Origin: Sphingobacterium allocomposti
Lineage (GTDB): Bacteria; Bacteroidota; Bacteroidia; Sphingobacteriales; Sphingobacteriaceae
Assembly (NCBI RefSeq): GCF_008124885.1
Contig: NZ_VNHX01000005.1
Location: 1 to 64,000 of the forward strand
Direction of reading: 5' to 3'
DNA: 64,000 nt
The translations under genes and the position numbers were made by a program. The notes beneath the pieces are model-generated. The model worked only from the letters and a program-made list of their open reading frames with translations. It was not told where the DNA came from and ran no database searches. The stretch's first letter is position 1. Each line of letters starts with the position of its first letter. Positions 9,184 through 17,767 of this stretch are shown one piece after another.

Positions 9184-9351
9184 AGGCTTCGACAGAGCCT
9201 GTACTGAGCCTGCCGAAGTGCTCAGCCTGACAAGGTCACCTCGAGCAGTTGAAGAGGGTTTCGACAGCCTGTCAATGTCACCCTGAGCTTGTCGAGGGGT
9301 GGTTCGGGTAGTGCTTACCAGGACAACGTCACCCTGAGCCTGTCGAAGGGC
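9184..9351. repeat. cluster of CACCCTGAGC-type REP sequences
   Basis: Several overlapping copies, in both orientations, of a palindromic repeat of the CACCCTGAGCYTGTCGAAGGG type. Examples are GTCACCCTGAGCTTGTCGAGG near 9277 and GTCACCCTGAGCCTGTCGAAG near 9328, plus inverted forms in 9184-9265. The cluster fills the gap between the divergent DUF4296 and yggS genes. It encodes the LRQAQGD-like frame on the minus strand, which I treat as non-coding. Confidence 0.8.
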
Positions 9352-9393
9352 GTCGTACATCCATCTCTGATTAAAGAAAGAAATCACACCGCA

Positions 9394-10095
9394 ATGAGTA
9401 TAGCAGCAAATATAGAATCCTTACAACTCGACTTAAAACCCATCGGCGTATGTCTGGTGGCGGTATCGAAAACGAAGTCTAACGAAGAAATTATGGAGGC
9501 CTATACGGCCGGACAACGTGTTTTTGGAGAGAATATGGTGCAGGAACTCGTCGACAAATATGAGGCTTTACCGAAAGATATAGAATGGCACCTGATCGGC
9601 CACCTTCAAACCAACAAAGTAAAATACGTCGCCCCTTTCGTGACCATGATCCAGTCGGTAGATTCTCTGAAGGTATTGAAGGAGATTGAGAAGCATGCCG
9701 CTAAGCATGGGCGCGTAATAGACTGCCTTCTGCAAGTACATATTGCCGATGAAGAAACAAAATTCGGACTGGATCACGCCGACCTCATCGAGCTATTGCG
9801 GAGTGAAGAGTTCGCCTCGTTGCAGCATGTACGCATACGCGGTCTCATGGGCATCGCAACAAATACAGATAATGAAAAAATTGTCAAAGAGGAATTTTAC
9901 GAACTGAAGATGTTGTTTGATGGTATAAAAGCAAGTTTCTTTAATTCTGTCAGCTCTTTTGACACATTGTCGATGGGGATGTCGTCAGACTATCAATGGG
10001 CGATTGAAAAAGGCAGTACTATGGTACGGCTCGGCAGCACGATTTTTGGCAAAAGGGTTATCAAACATTTCAAGCTAAAAGATGGTGACAATTAG
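9394..10095 (+). CDS. yggS: YggS/PLPBP family pyridoxal phosphate-binding protein
   Basis: Single-domain PLP-binding protein of the YggS/PROSC family, which supports vitamin B6 and amino-acid homeostasis without known catalysis. The ATG at 9394 gives MSIAANIESLQ. The frame is open further upstream only because it reads through the REP cluster. VAVSKTKS places the PLP lysine at residue 26. GENMVQELVDK, WHLIGHLQTNK, FGLDHADL and a late DTLSMGMSSDYQWAIEKGSTMVRLGSTIFG are all family signatures. It is 233 aa, normal length. Its last 14 bases overlap the GNAT gene, starting a packed run of five genes. Confidence 0.94.
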   Translation: MSIAANIESLQLDLKPIGVCLVAVSKTKSNEEIMEAYTAGQRVFGENMVQELVDKYEALPKDIEWHLIGHLQTNKVKYVAPFVTMIQSVDSLKVLKEIEKHAAKHGRVIDCLLQVHIADEETKFGLDHADLIELLRSEEFASLQHVRIRGLMGIATNTDNEKIVKEEFYELKMLFDGIKASFFNSVSSFDTLSMGMSSDYQWAIEKGSTMVRLGSTIFGKRVIKHFKLKDGDN

Positions 10096-10534
10096 GCGTG
10101 CAGAACGTACAGATTGTGAAGCGATGATGTCCCTGATCAAGGAACTTGCTGCTTACGAAAAGGCGCCGGACGCCGTTACCGTAAGCATGGACGAGTTCGT
10201 CGAGAGCGGCTTTGGCAGCAACCCCGTTTGGGGTGCTTTCGTTGCAGAGCGCGACAATACAATTGTAGGACTAGCCCTTTATTACATACGTTATTCAACA
10301 TGGAAGGGACGCCGGCTTTACCTCGAAGATCTCGTGGTCACAGAAAAGGAACGCGGCAACGGCATCGGTAAACAATTGTTGGATCGTACGATCGCTTGGG
10401 CGCGGGAAGCCAATTACAGCGGTATAATGTGGCAGGTGTTAAATTGGAACGAACCAGCCATCAATTTCTATAAAAAATACCAGGCCGAATTTGATGAGGA
10501 GTGGATAAACGTGTCTTTAAGCTTTCGCCAGTGA
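10082..10534 (+). CDS. GNAT family N-acetyltransferase (diamine acetyltransferase-like)
   Basis: Acetyl-CoA-dependent N-acetyltransferase of 150 aa. ELAAYEKAPD, YYIRYSTWKGRRLYLEDLVV and MWQVLNWNEPAINFYKKYQA resemble the spermidine/diamine acetyltransferase subgroup. ERGNGIGKQLL is the acetyl-CoA pyrophosphate-binding loop. The start overlaps the yggS stop by 14 bases, and the stop overlaps the next ATG (TGATG), so translation is coupled on both sides. The substrate, a polyamine or a related amine, is only inferred. Confidence 0.88.
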   Translation: MVTIRRAERTDCEAMMSLIKELAAYEKAPDAVTVSMDEFVESGFGSNPVWGAFVAERDNTIVGLALYYIRYSTWKGRRLYLEDLVVTEKERGNGIGKQLLDRTIAWAREANYSGIMWQVLNWNEPAINFYKKYQAEFDEEWINVSLSFRQ

Positions 10535-11361
10535 TGAAAAGAAGTAATTTGTATAGCTTTTTAGTGGTACTGACTTCTACCTTATGGAGTTGTGTTACCG
10601 AGAACCGATCAACGCAGCAGCAGGCCGATCAGGGCCAGTCGTCTACGTCAGTAACCGATACGCTCGCCTACGAAATAACGTATTTCAAAGATTTTAGCCC
10701 CTACTTTTCCGGTACAGATACGCAGATAGATTCAACAATCTTTTCTGCCCGTTATCCTGTCTTCAAGCATGACGTAGACTCTCTGGTCAGAAAAGCTATC
10801 TTCGTTGACGGCGAGAGCGACGTGCGGCAGGTGGCGGAAAGCTTTATCGGGGGGTTTAATGAGTATGCCGAGGAACAGATCCAAAGCGGAAACCAACCGT
10901 CGCAGGTATGGTTTAGGCATCAGGATTGCCATGTCGTATTAAACATCCCCGGTTACTTAAGCCTGTGCAACAATATCGTGGAATATACCGGAGGAGCGCA
11001 CGGCATAGAACTGATGCTGTGGTCTAATTTCGATATCAGCGAAAGAAAACAGCTGGCATTAGCCGACGTGGTACAGGATACCTCTGCCCTATTGTCCGTG
11101 GCCGAAAAGCATTTTAGGCAACAAGAACAACTTAGCGACACGGCATCATACGACGGCGCGTACTTCTTTGACAACAACGCCTTTTCCCTCGCAGAGAACT
11201 TTGGGCTGACAAAAGAAGGAATCCTCTTCCACTACAACCCCTACGAAATAAAGTCATATGCCGAAGGCCCTACAACCCTTATTATTCCCTTTGGGGAAAT
11301 CGACAATATCCTGACAGAAAAAGGGAAGGACATAAAATCAAAAATATCAGCGAAGAAATAA
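10534..11361 (+). CDS. DUF3298 lipoprotein (RsiV-like domain)
   Basis: Predicted lipoprotein of 275 aa. The start at 10534 gives MKRSNLYSFLVVLTSTLWSC with a lipobox-like LWSC, and its ATG overlaps the GNAT stop. Residues about 70-270 match the DUF3298/RsiV-type domain: VEYTGGAHGIEL is its hallmark, and HYNPYEIKSYAEGPTTLIIPF closes it. In RsiV this fold binds lysozyme, but here no sigma factor is adjacent and no transmembrane anti-sigma part is present. Periplasmic binding or envelope function is the most I would infer. Confidence 0.87.
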   Translation: MKRSNLYSFLVVLTSTLWSCVTENRSTQQQADQGQSSTSVTDTLAYEITYFKDFSPYFSGTDTQIDSTIFSARYPVFKHDVDSLVRKAIFVDGESDVRQVAESFIGGFNEYAEEQIQSGNQPSQVWFRHQDCHVVLNIPGYLSLCNNIVEYTGGAHGIELMLWSNFDISERKQLALADVVQDTSALLSVAEKHFRQQEQLSDTASYDGAYFFDNNAFSLAENFGLTKEGILFHYNPYEIKSYAEGPTTLIIPFGEIDNILTEKGKDIKSKISAKK

Positions 11362-11376
11362 TCCTGTACAATCTAC

Positions 11377-12642
11377 ATGCAAGTATTTAAATTTGGTGGG
11401 GCATCTGTGAAAGATGCGGAAAGTGTAAAAAATGTCGCAGCAATAATTGCAGACTATAAAAAAGATGAGCTTCTTGTTGTGGTCTCCGCGATGGGGAAAA
11501 CAACAGACCGGTTGATGGAGGTGACGACTCGTTATATCGAGCAGACGGGCGACGCATTCGAATCTTTAGAGCCGGTAAAGGCATTCCACCAAAGCATTTT
11601 GAACGATCTATTCGACAATACCGACCATCCTATATACAATGAGGTTGCTAACTGCTTTGTAGAAATTGAGTGGATTCTCGAAGAGGAACCACAGGATTCG
11701 TACGACTATCTTTTTGACCAGATAGTCTCCATGGGAGAGATTATTTCTTCTAAAATATTAGCAGCTTATGCAGCGGACTCCGGCATACCGGTGCGGTGGG
11801 TTGACGCGCGGGACTACATCTTCACAGACAACACATACCGCGAAGCTAACGTCGACTGGGCGAAAACAGAAGAGAAAATCGCGCGCGATTTACCGCCTAT
11901 TCTGGCCAATCAGATCGTGGTTACCCAAGGCTTTATAGGTTCAACTTCCGAAAATTTCACCACTACACTGGGCCGCGAGGGCTCCGACTACTCAGCGGCT
12001 ATTTTCGCTTCTTGCCTTCAGGCTGAAAACATAACCATCTGGAAAGATGTTCCCGGCGTACTCAACGCCGACCCCAAATGGTTCGACCGGACCGAACTGA
12101 TTCCCGAACTATCTTATACAGACGCCATCGAGCTCACCTACTATGGAGCGACGGTCATCCATCCCAAGACGATTAAACCTTTACAAAACAAGAAGATAGC
12201 ACTTAACGTACGCTCGTTTATCAATCCTGCGGCTCCCGGAACCCTTATCCGCACCACGAATAACGGGCTTCCTGTACCTTCTTTTATATTTAAAATAAAT
12301 CAGGTATTTATTAATATACAGCCGTTGGACTTCTCGTTTATCGTTGAAGACAATTTAAGTCATATTTTCAATCTTTTTCATACACATCGCATCAAAATCA
12401 ACATGATGCACAACAGTGCAATAAGCTTCTGTGTAAGCGTGGATGACACAGGAAAGAACGTGCTCGCCCTCGTGGAGGATTTGCAAAAGCGATACAAGCT
12501 AAGTGTAGAAAAAGGGCTAGAATTAATTACCATCCGTTATTTCAATCAGGAAACTATCGATCGGGTATTGGTTAATAAGGAAGTAATACGCGAACTGAAA
12601 GACAGCTACACCTGTCAATTGCTTGTAAAAAACGTCACGTAG
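11377..12642 (+). CDS. lysC: aspartate kinase (monofunctional)
   Basis: Phosphorylates L-aspartate, the first step toward lysine, threonine and methionine. It is 421 aa. The N-terminal amino acid kinase domain opens with VFKFGGASVKD. VVVSAMGKTTDRL, TLGREGSDYSAA near residue 196 and WKDVPGVLNADP are the canonical nucleotide and aspartate-site motifs. The C-terminal 120 residues form an ACT-like regulatory region (PLDFSFIVEDNLSHIFNLFHTHRIKI). It is not fused to homoserine dehydrogenase; a separate hom is at 43335. It lies 15 bases after the DUF3298 gene. Confidence 0.95.
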   Translation: MQVFKFGGASVKDAESVKNVAAIIADYKKDELLVVVSAMGKTTDRLMEVTTRYIEQTGDAFESLEPVKAFHQSILNDLFDNTDHPIYNEVANCFVEIEWILEEEPQDSYDYLFDQIVSMGEIISSKILAAYAADSGIPVRWVDARDYIFTDNTYREANVDWAKTEEKIARDLPPILANQIVVTQGFIGSTSENFTTTLGREGSDYSAAIFASCLQAENITIWKDVPGVLNADPKWFDRTELIPELSYTDAIELTYYGATVIHPKTIKPLQNKKIALNVRSFINPAAPGTLIRTTNNGLPVPSFIFKINQVFINIQPLDFSFIVEDNLSHIFNLFHTHRIKINMMHNSAISFCVSVDDTGKNVLALVEDLQKRYKLSVEKGLELITIRYFNQETIDRVLVNKEVIRELKDSYTCQLLVKNVT

Positions 12643-12668
12643 TGTAACCCCGTTTTGATCACCCCGCA

Positions 12669-13853
12669 ATGAATAAAGCAATTTTGTCGCCGGACGTACA
12701 GGCATTTATCTATGCCAATCGAGATAAGGATGTAGCCGCCATTGCGCTGGCGAAGAGCCCCTTTGACAATGTTCAGTCCCGGGAACTTGCCGCACAGGTA
12801 GATGGCTTGCAACGGATAAAAAAGAAGGTTGCGGAATGGCATAACGTGCCCGGGCTCTATTTTCCGGACAAATTGAACCTCGAGCAGGCTTCTTCCATGG
12901 CTACAGGCGGATTCAAAGCGTCGTTGATTAAACACGGAAGCCGCCTCATCGACCTCACCGGTGGCTTTGGCGTAGATAGCTTCTATTTTGCCCAACGTGC
13001 GCTAGAGGTTACTCATTGCGAAATAAATGAACATCTTTCGGCGATTGTGGCCCACAACTTTGATGTTCTCCGGCTGTTTAACATCACCTGTTTCTCTGGA
13101 GATGGCGTGCAGAAGATCCGGCAAAGCAGCCAGACATACGACTATATCTACATCGATCCTTCGAGGCGTGTGAACCAGAAGAAAGTCTTCCGGCTGGAGG
13201 ACTGTGTTCCAGACATCATAGCCCTACAAGATCTTTTTTTCGAAAGGGCCACCTGTATCATTACGAAACTGGCGCCGCTTTTAGACATTCACCTCGCTTT
13301 AAAACAACTGGAACACGTCCGCGACGTCTATGTCGTGAGCGTAGACAACGACTGTAAGGAACTTCTCTTTATACAGCAGAAAGCATACGACGGAGAGACC
13401 ACCATCCATGCTGTGCGTTTGCAGCCGGACGGTCCACAAGACCTCTCGTTTACCAATACAGAGGAGAAAGAACACGAAGTCCCTCTGAGTCCTCCCCGGA
13501 CCTTTCTTTACGATCCGGACGTGGCAATCAACAAAGCGGGTGCCTTTAAAACGGTCGGTATCCGATACGGACTCCACAAGCTAGGCCTCCATACACATCT
13601 TTATACCAGTGACGAACTCGTCCCGTCCTTCCCGGGAAAGTGTTTTAAAATTGTCGCAGTTCATCCGTTACGGGCCTTGAAAAAAGAGATGCTCCTGAAA
13701 AAAGCAAATGTCGTCAGTAAAAATTTTCCCCTTCGCGTGGATGATCTCCGTAAAAAGTTCGGCATCCGGGACGGCGGAGATGACTTTTTATATTTCTGTA
13801 CGCTTCACGACGGCGAGCATGTCGCCATACACGGTATCCGCCAGATTTCGTAA
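12669..13853 (+). CDS. class I SAM-dependent methyltransferase with THUMP-like domain
   Basis: Methyltransferase of 394 aa. LIDLTGGFGVDSFYFA is a SAM-binding motif I, CEINEHLSAIVAHNF is motif II, and YDYIYIDPSRR resembles a DPPY/DPSR catalytic motif seen in RNA and DNA base methyltransferases. The C-terminal 80 residues correspond to the THUMP-like, ferredoxin-like domain of the PG_1098 group. The target is probably RNA by family analogy, not proven. It follows lysC by 26 bases and is the last gene of the yggS run. Confidence 0.87.
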   Translation: MNKAILSPDVQAFIYANRDKDVAAIALAKSPFDNVQSRELAAQVDGLQRIKKKVAEWHNVPGLYFPDKLNLEQASSMATGGFKASLIKHGSRLIDLTGGFGVDSFYFAQRALEVTHCEINEHLSAIVAHNFDVLRLFNITCFSGDGVQKIRQSSQTYDYIYIDPSRRVNQKKVFRLEDCVPDIIALQDLFFERATCIITKLAPLLDIHLALKQLEHVRDVYVVSVDNDCKELLFIQQKAYDGETTIHAVRLQPDGPQDLSFTNTEEKEHEVPLSPPRTFLYDPDVAINKAGAFKTVGIRYGLHKLGLHTHLYTSDELVPSFPGKCFKIVAVHPLRALKKEMLLKKANVVSKNFPLRVDDLRKKFGIRDGGDDFLYFCTLHDGEHVAIHGIRQIS

Positions 13854-13997
13854 ATGAAGCTTCCCTTCGGGCGTTGCTTCTTCAGTCAGATCCCCGGCTG
13901 TCCGGCGATCGTCTACGTATTGTCAAGCTTTTTATCGTGTGGCGACGATTTACACTAGGATTACAATCGTGCGCCAACTACACCGTAATTTTAGGTT

Positions 13998-14987
13998 ATG
14001 AATACATTTAAACTCTCGGCCCTTGACCTGGCCACTGTACGTAAAGGACAATCCGTCCAAGATGCCATTGATCGAACCGTCGAAGCGGCACAATATATAG
14101 AAGACTTGGGCTACGAACGCATTTGGTTGGCTGAACACCACAATATGGAGCATATTGCCAGTTCTGCTACCGCCGTGTTGATCGGCCATGTGGCGGGTAA
14201 AACAACGCGAATCCGCGTCGGATCCGGCGGCGTCATGTTACCCAACCACTCCCCTCTTGTTGTGGCGGAACAGTTCGGTACGCTTGAAACGCTATATCCG
14301 GGACGTATAGACCTCGGGCTGGGACGTGCACCCGGAACCGACCAGATAACGGCAATGGCACTACGCCGGAATAACCTTAACACATCATTTTATTTTAGAG
14401 ACGATATTTTGGCCTTACAGCGTTACTTCGAAAACGACGACCCGACGGAGAAAGTGCGCGCCTTCCCCGGCGAAGGACTGGATATCCCGATATACATTTT
14501 AGGTTCCAGCACCGACTCTGCCCATCTCGCTGCGGAACTTGGGCTCCCTTATGCTTTTGCGGCACACTTTGCTCCGGCCATGTTTACCCAGGCCGCAGCC
14601 ATATATAAAGAAAAATTTAAACCTTCAAAATATCTGGACAAACCTTATTTTATCGCCTGCGTGAATATTGTCGCGGGAGAAAGCACAGCGGAGGCTAAAT
14701 TTCTGTCGACAAGCCTATTTAATATATTTGCCGGCATCATCACCAATCACCGGCGACCGCTTTCCCCTCCGACCGAGAAAGTTATCTATGACGGCATACC
14801 TGAAATCGAAAGAGCAGTTTACGGAATGACAGCCTGTACGTTTATAGGCGACAAAGAAACAATCGCCGGCGAAGTCTCCTCATTCGTAAAATCTTATAAA
14901 ATAGACGAAATAATGACAACAAATTATATCTTTGACCCAGGAAAAAGACTTGCCTCCTTCAAAATCATCAAAGAGGCACTGAACTAA
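13998..14987 (+). CDS. LLM class flavin-dependent oxidoreductase (luciferase-like)
   Basis: Bacterial-luciferase-like FMN/F420-type TIM barrel of 329 aa. [69 protein letters not shown] and [28 protein letters not shown] are typical of the YhbW-type monooxygenase subgroup. Substrate unknown. The lipoprotein gene follows 8 bases later. About 140 bases of non-coding sequence precede it, with no strong promoter that I can identify. Confidence 0.9.
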   Translation: MNTFKLSALDLATVRKGQSVQDAIDRTVEAAQYIEDLGYERIWLAEHHNMEHIASSATAVLIGHVAGKTTRIRVGSGGVMLPNHSPLVVAEQFGTLETLYPGRIDLGLGRAPGTDQITAMALRRNNLNTSFYFRDDILALQRYFENDDPTEKVRAFPGEGLDIPIYILGSSTDSAHLAAELGLPYAFAAHFAPAMFTQAAAIYKEKFKPSKYLDKPYFIACVNIVAGESTAEAKFLSTSLFNIFAGIITNHRRPLSPPTEKVIYDGIPEIERAVYGMTACTFIGDKETIAGEVSSFVKSYKIDEIMTTNYIFDPGKRLASFKIIKEALN

Positions 14988-14995
14988 TTAATCAA

Positions 14996-15808
14996 ATGAA
15001 GTACCTGGCCATCATCTTTCTATGTATAGCGGCGTCTTGTCAGCACATCGGTTCGAGCGCTCATAAGCTGGTCGCACAAACTGAATACGATACGGCTGAC
15101 GGGCCCTCCGCTAAACAGCCTGCTACTTCGGACAGTCTTCAACACGCAGAACTTCTATATACCGAAGGGCACAGTCTTCTCGCCGGCGCTTACCGCATGT
15201 GGGAGGCCAAAGACAATCCGGGACTTATCCTGAAAAAAGGATGGCTACAACTATTCCGCGACGGACACGAAGGATTCAAGATTGATGATGCACAGTATTC
15301 AATTGCTAATGGTTATGATACCTGTGCCGGGATTGAAACGCGAGTGGTCACATCAAAACGGGAGACCCTTGCCTTTTTTAATATCCCTGGAATACACAAA
15401 GGAACGATTCCCTGTGTTCAGTTAGAGCAGCAACAAATATGGCCGCAAAAGAGGGTAGTGTTTGAGTTTATGGGCCACACCTATACGTTGCGTGGCGAAG
15501 GAGAAATTACCGCCACCGATACTTACACAGACAACGGAGATGCACAGGTCTTTCACCACGTGTCCGGCTATCGGCTGGTCCTAACTGACCGCCAGCAAAA
15601 ACAATACACATTAGCAGCCGAGGATAGCTTTAACGACACCTTTATACGTATTGTTTTCGTCGGCGACCTTGACGGCGACCGAAAGCCGGATTTCATTCTA
15701 TCGGCTCCGCGCGATTACGAAGAAGAGCGCATACTGATCGTATTATCCAGTAAGATGGACAACGAGACGCTCGAAGTATACGAGTGCCACCGGCAGTTCG
15801 ACTGCTGA
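14996..15808 (+). CDS. hypothetical lipoprotein with an FG-GAP-like Asp-rich motif
   Basis: Not recognised as a named family. The signal peptide MKYLAIIFLCIAASC with lipobox AASC is followed by a low-complexity linker (about 16-50). Beta-rich sequence leads to VFVGDLDGDRKPDFILSAPRDYEEE near the C-terminus, a calcium-loop-like motif as found in FG-GAP/integrin-alpha repeats. Only one such motif is present, so a full propeller is unlikely. It follows the LLM oxidoreductase by 8 bases and converges with the acyl-CoA-dehydrogenase-like gene. Confidence 0.75.
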   Translation: MKYLAIIFLCIAASCQHIGSSAHKLVAQTEYDTADGPSAKQPATSDSLQHAELLYTEGHSLLAGAYRMWEAKDNPGLILKKGWLQLFRDGHEGFKIDDAQYSIANGYDTCAGIETRVVTSKRETLAFFNIPGIHKGTIPCVQLEQQQIWPQKRVVFEFMGHTYTLRGEGEITATDTYTDNGDAQVFHHVSGYRLVLTDRQQKQYTLAAEDSFNDTFIRIVFVGDLDGDRKPDFILSAPRDYEEERILIVLSSKMDNETLEVYECHRQFDC

Positions 15809-15824
15809 GGCATATCCATACTTA

Positions 15825-16886
15825 TCAGGTGTTTAGTAACGCATGCTGGGAAGCTGTAAAGATATGGCGGAATACTATATTTAGTTCATTGTCCCTTTGG
15901 GCTCCCGCTATCCCGGCAAAAGGAAATAGCTCTACCGTATCCATCTTAATAGCGCGCACCAGTGTTCTGGTCAACATGGCTACCTCCGTAAGTAACGCCT
16001 CTTCGGGCGCTTCGGTGCCCCAGGTCTGTTCCATCAGCGAATAAAGCCGCTGATGTTTCTGCTCGAAAGTCGTGCGTTTAGCGTCAACAAGCCGAAAAAG
16101 CTCCTTTCCCCTTTCTTTTGCCCAGATCGGGTCGGCAGACTTCAAAAACAGGAGGCGTTCGAAAAGATCGAGAAATCGTCTGAACATGCCGATGTAGTTC
16201 ACAGCCAATGTGCACTCGGCAAACGTCATAAAAGGATAGCGGTACAATAGATCGCCGTGTGTCCGGTTGTCCGGCTGTAAATCAAAGGCATGATTTTCCG
16301 GAACGTATATATCCGAGAGCGAGAAACTATGACTCGCGGTACATTCCAATCCGAACGTATCCCAATCGTAATGGATGAGTACTTGATCGCGACCAACAAA
16401 AAAAGAACGGTATACGGGCTCACCATCCGTATCTACGACCGGCATCCCTTCCTCATAGAGCCAGGCGTTCAACGTGAAGTGAGTCAAATGAGGTGCGCCG
16501 GTAGCATACTTCCAGGTCCCATTAAGCACAAAGCCGTCGCCGACCCTCTCCGCGCGTCCGGAAGGCTTTCCGCTACCTCCCCAACAAACCTTTTCGTCTG
16601 CAAAAACCAGAGAAGCAACAACAGGATCAATATATCCCGCAAACATATTGGCGCCTGCGCAAAGCGTAACCGTCCAGCCGAATCCACCGTCCACATAAGC
16701 GAGTTCCTCCAGCAACCTACATCCGCCCGACAGATCATAGCCGAGTCCGCCGTAGTCCTTAGGCACCCATAAATTAAACCAATTCCGTCTGTACACGAGG
16801 TCCAGCAGTACTGGCGTTAACCGTTTCTGTTCAATGGCCCGTGGGACTTCATCCCGGATCAATGCTTGGAGCTGATTGTCTAACAT
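15825..16886 (-). CDS. acyl-CoA dehydrogenase family flavoprotein
   Basis: FAD/FMN-dependent enzyme of the acyl-CoA dehydrogenase superfamily, about 353 aa. WFNLWVPKDYGGLGYDLSGGCRLLEELAYVDGGFGWTVTL is the N-terminal helical signature. GGSGKPSGRAERVGDGFVLNGTWKYATGAPH is the middle-domain flavin site. The C-terminus ends RHIFTASQHALLN. The C-terminal part looks more like the HpaB/HsaA-type monooxygenase branch than classic fatty-acid enzymes, and I cannot place a catalytic Glu. The ATG at 16886 overlaps the pnuC stop by 7 bases, which I prefer; an upstream ATG at 16925 is possible. Confidence 0.85.
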   Translation of the reverse strand: MLDNQLQALIRDEVPRAIEQKRLTPVLLDLVYRRNWFNLWVPKDYGGLGYDLSGGCRLLEELAYVDGGFGWTVTLCAGANMFAGYIDPVVASLVFADEKVCWGGSGKPSGRAERVGDGFVLNGTWKYATGAPHLTHFTLNAWLYEEGMPVVDTDGEPVYRSFFVGRDQVLIHYDWDTFGLECTASHSFSLSDIYVPENHAFDLQPDNRTHGDLLYRYPFMTFAECTLAVNYIGMFRRFLDLFERLLFLKSADPIWAKERGKELFRLVDAKRTTFEQKHQRLYSLMEQTWGTEAPEEALLTEVAMLTRTLVRAIKMDTVELFPFAGIAGAQRDNELNIVFRHIFTASQHALLNT

Positions 16887-17500
16887 GGCATCGTTGTATG
16901 CTGTGCCGCCATCATCTTCTTCCATTTCAGGTATCCGGAAATGGCAACCACAAAAAGGAAGATCGTCAAGGCGGCAAATAGGTACAGTTCTTTATAAATC
17001 AATAGCGGTATGGCGATTAAATTACTGACGTTTAACAAGATCCAGTTTTCAATTTTACGCTTCGCCAAAAGCCACATACCCGCCCAGGCCGTGCTCGATA
17101 CGATAGCGTCCAGCATTGGCACGTCGGAATCGGTAAACGAAGTTAATAGGAAAAATAGCACAAGGTATCCCCCAATGGCAATCGCCCCGACAATTTTCCA
17201 GTCACGGCTATCGCACCGCGTTATGGGCGCCTCTCGGAGCTCGACGTTCCTGTATTTCCAGTACCATAGGCCATAGAAGCTCATGATCAGGTAATAGATA
17301 TTTAGCAGGATCTCGGCATAGAGCCGGGCAGCGTATAGCACGGATATCGTCAGGATGATCGACAGAATTCCAAAAAAGTAGTTTGAGATTTTATTCTTCC
17401 TGGACAGAAGAACCTGTATTATACCAAAAACGACGGCAGCTCTTTCCAGCCAGGAGGTCTCCTGAAACGCAGACCAGATCTTATCAATGATTTCTGTCAA
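16880..17500 (-). CDS. pnuC: nicotinamide riboside transporter PnuC family protein
   Basis: Integral membrane vitamin transporter of 206 aa with about seven hydrophobic segments. FGIIQVLLSRKNKISNYFFGILSI, YYLIMSFYGLWYWKYR and the conserved IENWILLNVSNLIAIPLLIYKELYLFAALT identify the PnuC/PnuT family. The start codon is TTG at 17498-17500: an in-frame stop lies 15 bases upstream and no ATG precedes the first helix. Some Bacteroidota homologues move thiamine (PnuT) behind a TPP riboswitch. I looked for one in the upstream 267 bases and found no CTGAGA or ACCTGATC pair, so nicotinamide riboside is the safer guess. Confidence 0.88.
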   Translation of the reverse strand: MTEIIDKIWSAFQETSWLERAAVVFGIIQVLLSRKNKISNYFFGILSIILTISVLYAARLYAEILLNIYYLIMSFYGLWYWKYRNVELREAPITRCDSRDWKIVGAIAIGGYLVLFFLLTSFTDSDVPMLDAIVSSTAWAGMWLLAKRKIENWILLNVSNLIAIPLLIYKELYLFAALTIFLFVVAISGYLKWKKMMAAQHTTMPC

Positions 17501-17767
17501 ATCTCTTGTTTGTTATAGATAAAACGGATCACGCAGCAAACTTCCGCCCGCTTTTTACGCGGAATAAGCCCATTCATCAGAAAACTTCTCCGGACAACCT
17601 GTTGCCTATCAGTTGCACTTCTGGGAACGGAATACATGCAGACAAATATAACCCTTCAGATGCGCCGCCCATCCCTGTCAGAGAGGGTACGAAAGTACCT
17701 TCGCAGCTGTCGTTTCATCCTTACACCATGTTTTTATAAGGCGAACTGCGGATGTATGAAGCGGCAC

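Noticed and set aside
9103..9387. 94-codon minus-strand frame with LRQAQGD and STSAGSVQALSKP motifs
   Set aside because: It is a translation of the CCCTGAGC-type REP cluster and overlaps the divergent promoters; this peptide pattern is produced wherever such repeats occur.
17501..17767. Possible TPP or cobalamin riboswitch upstream of pnuC
   Set aside because: Neither strand shows the conserved core pairs of either class; only generic hairpins such as GGTAC-GAAA-GTACC are present.
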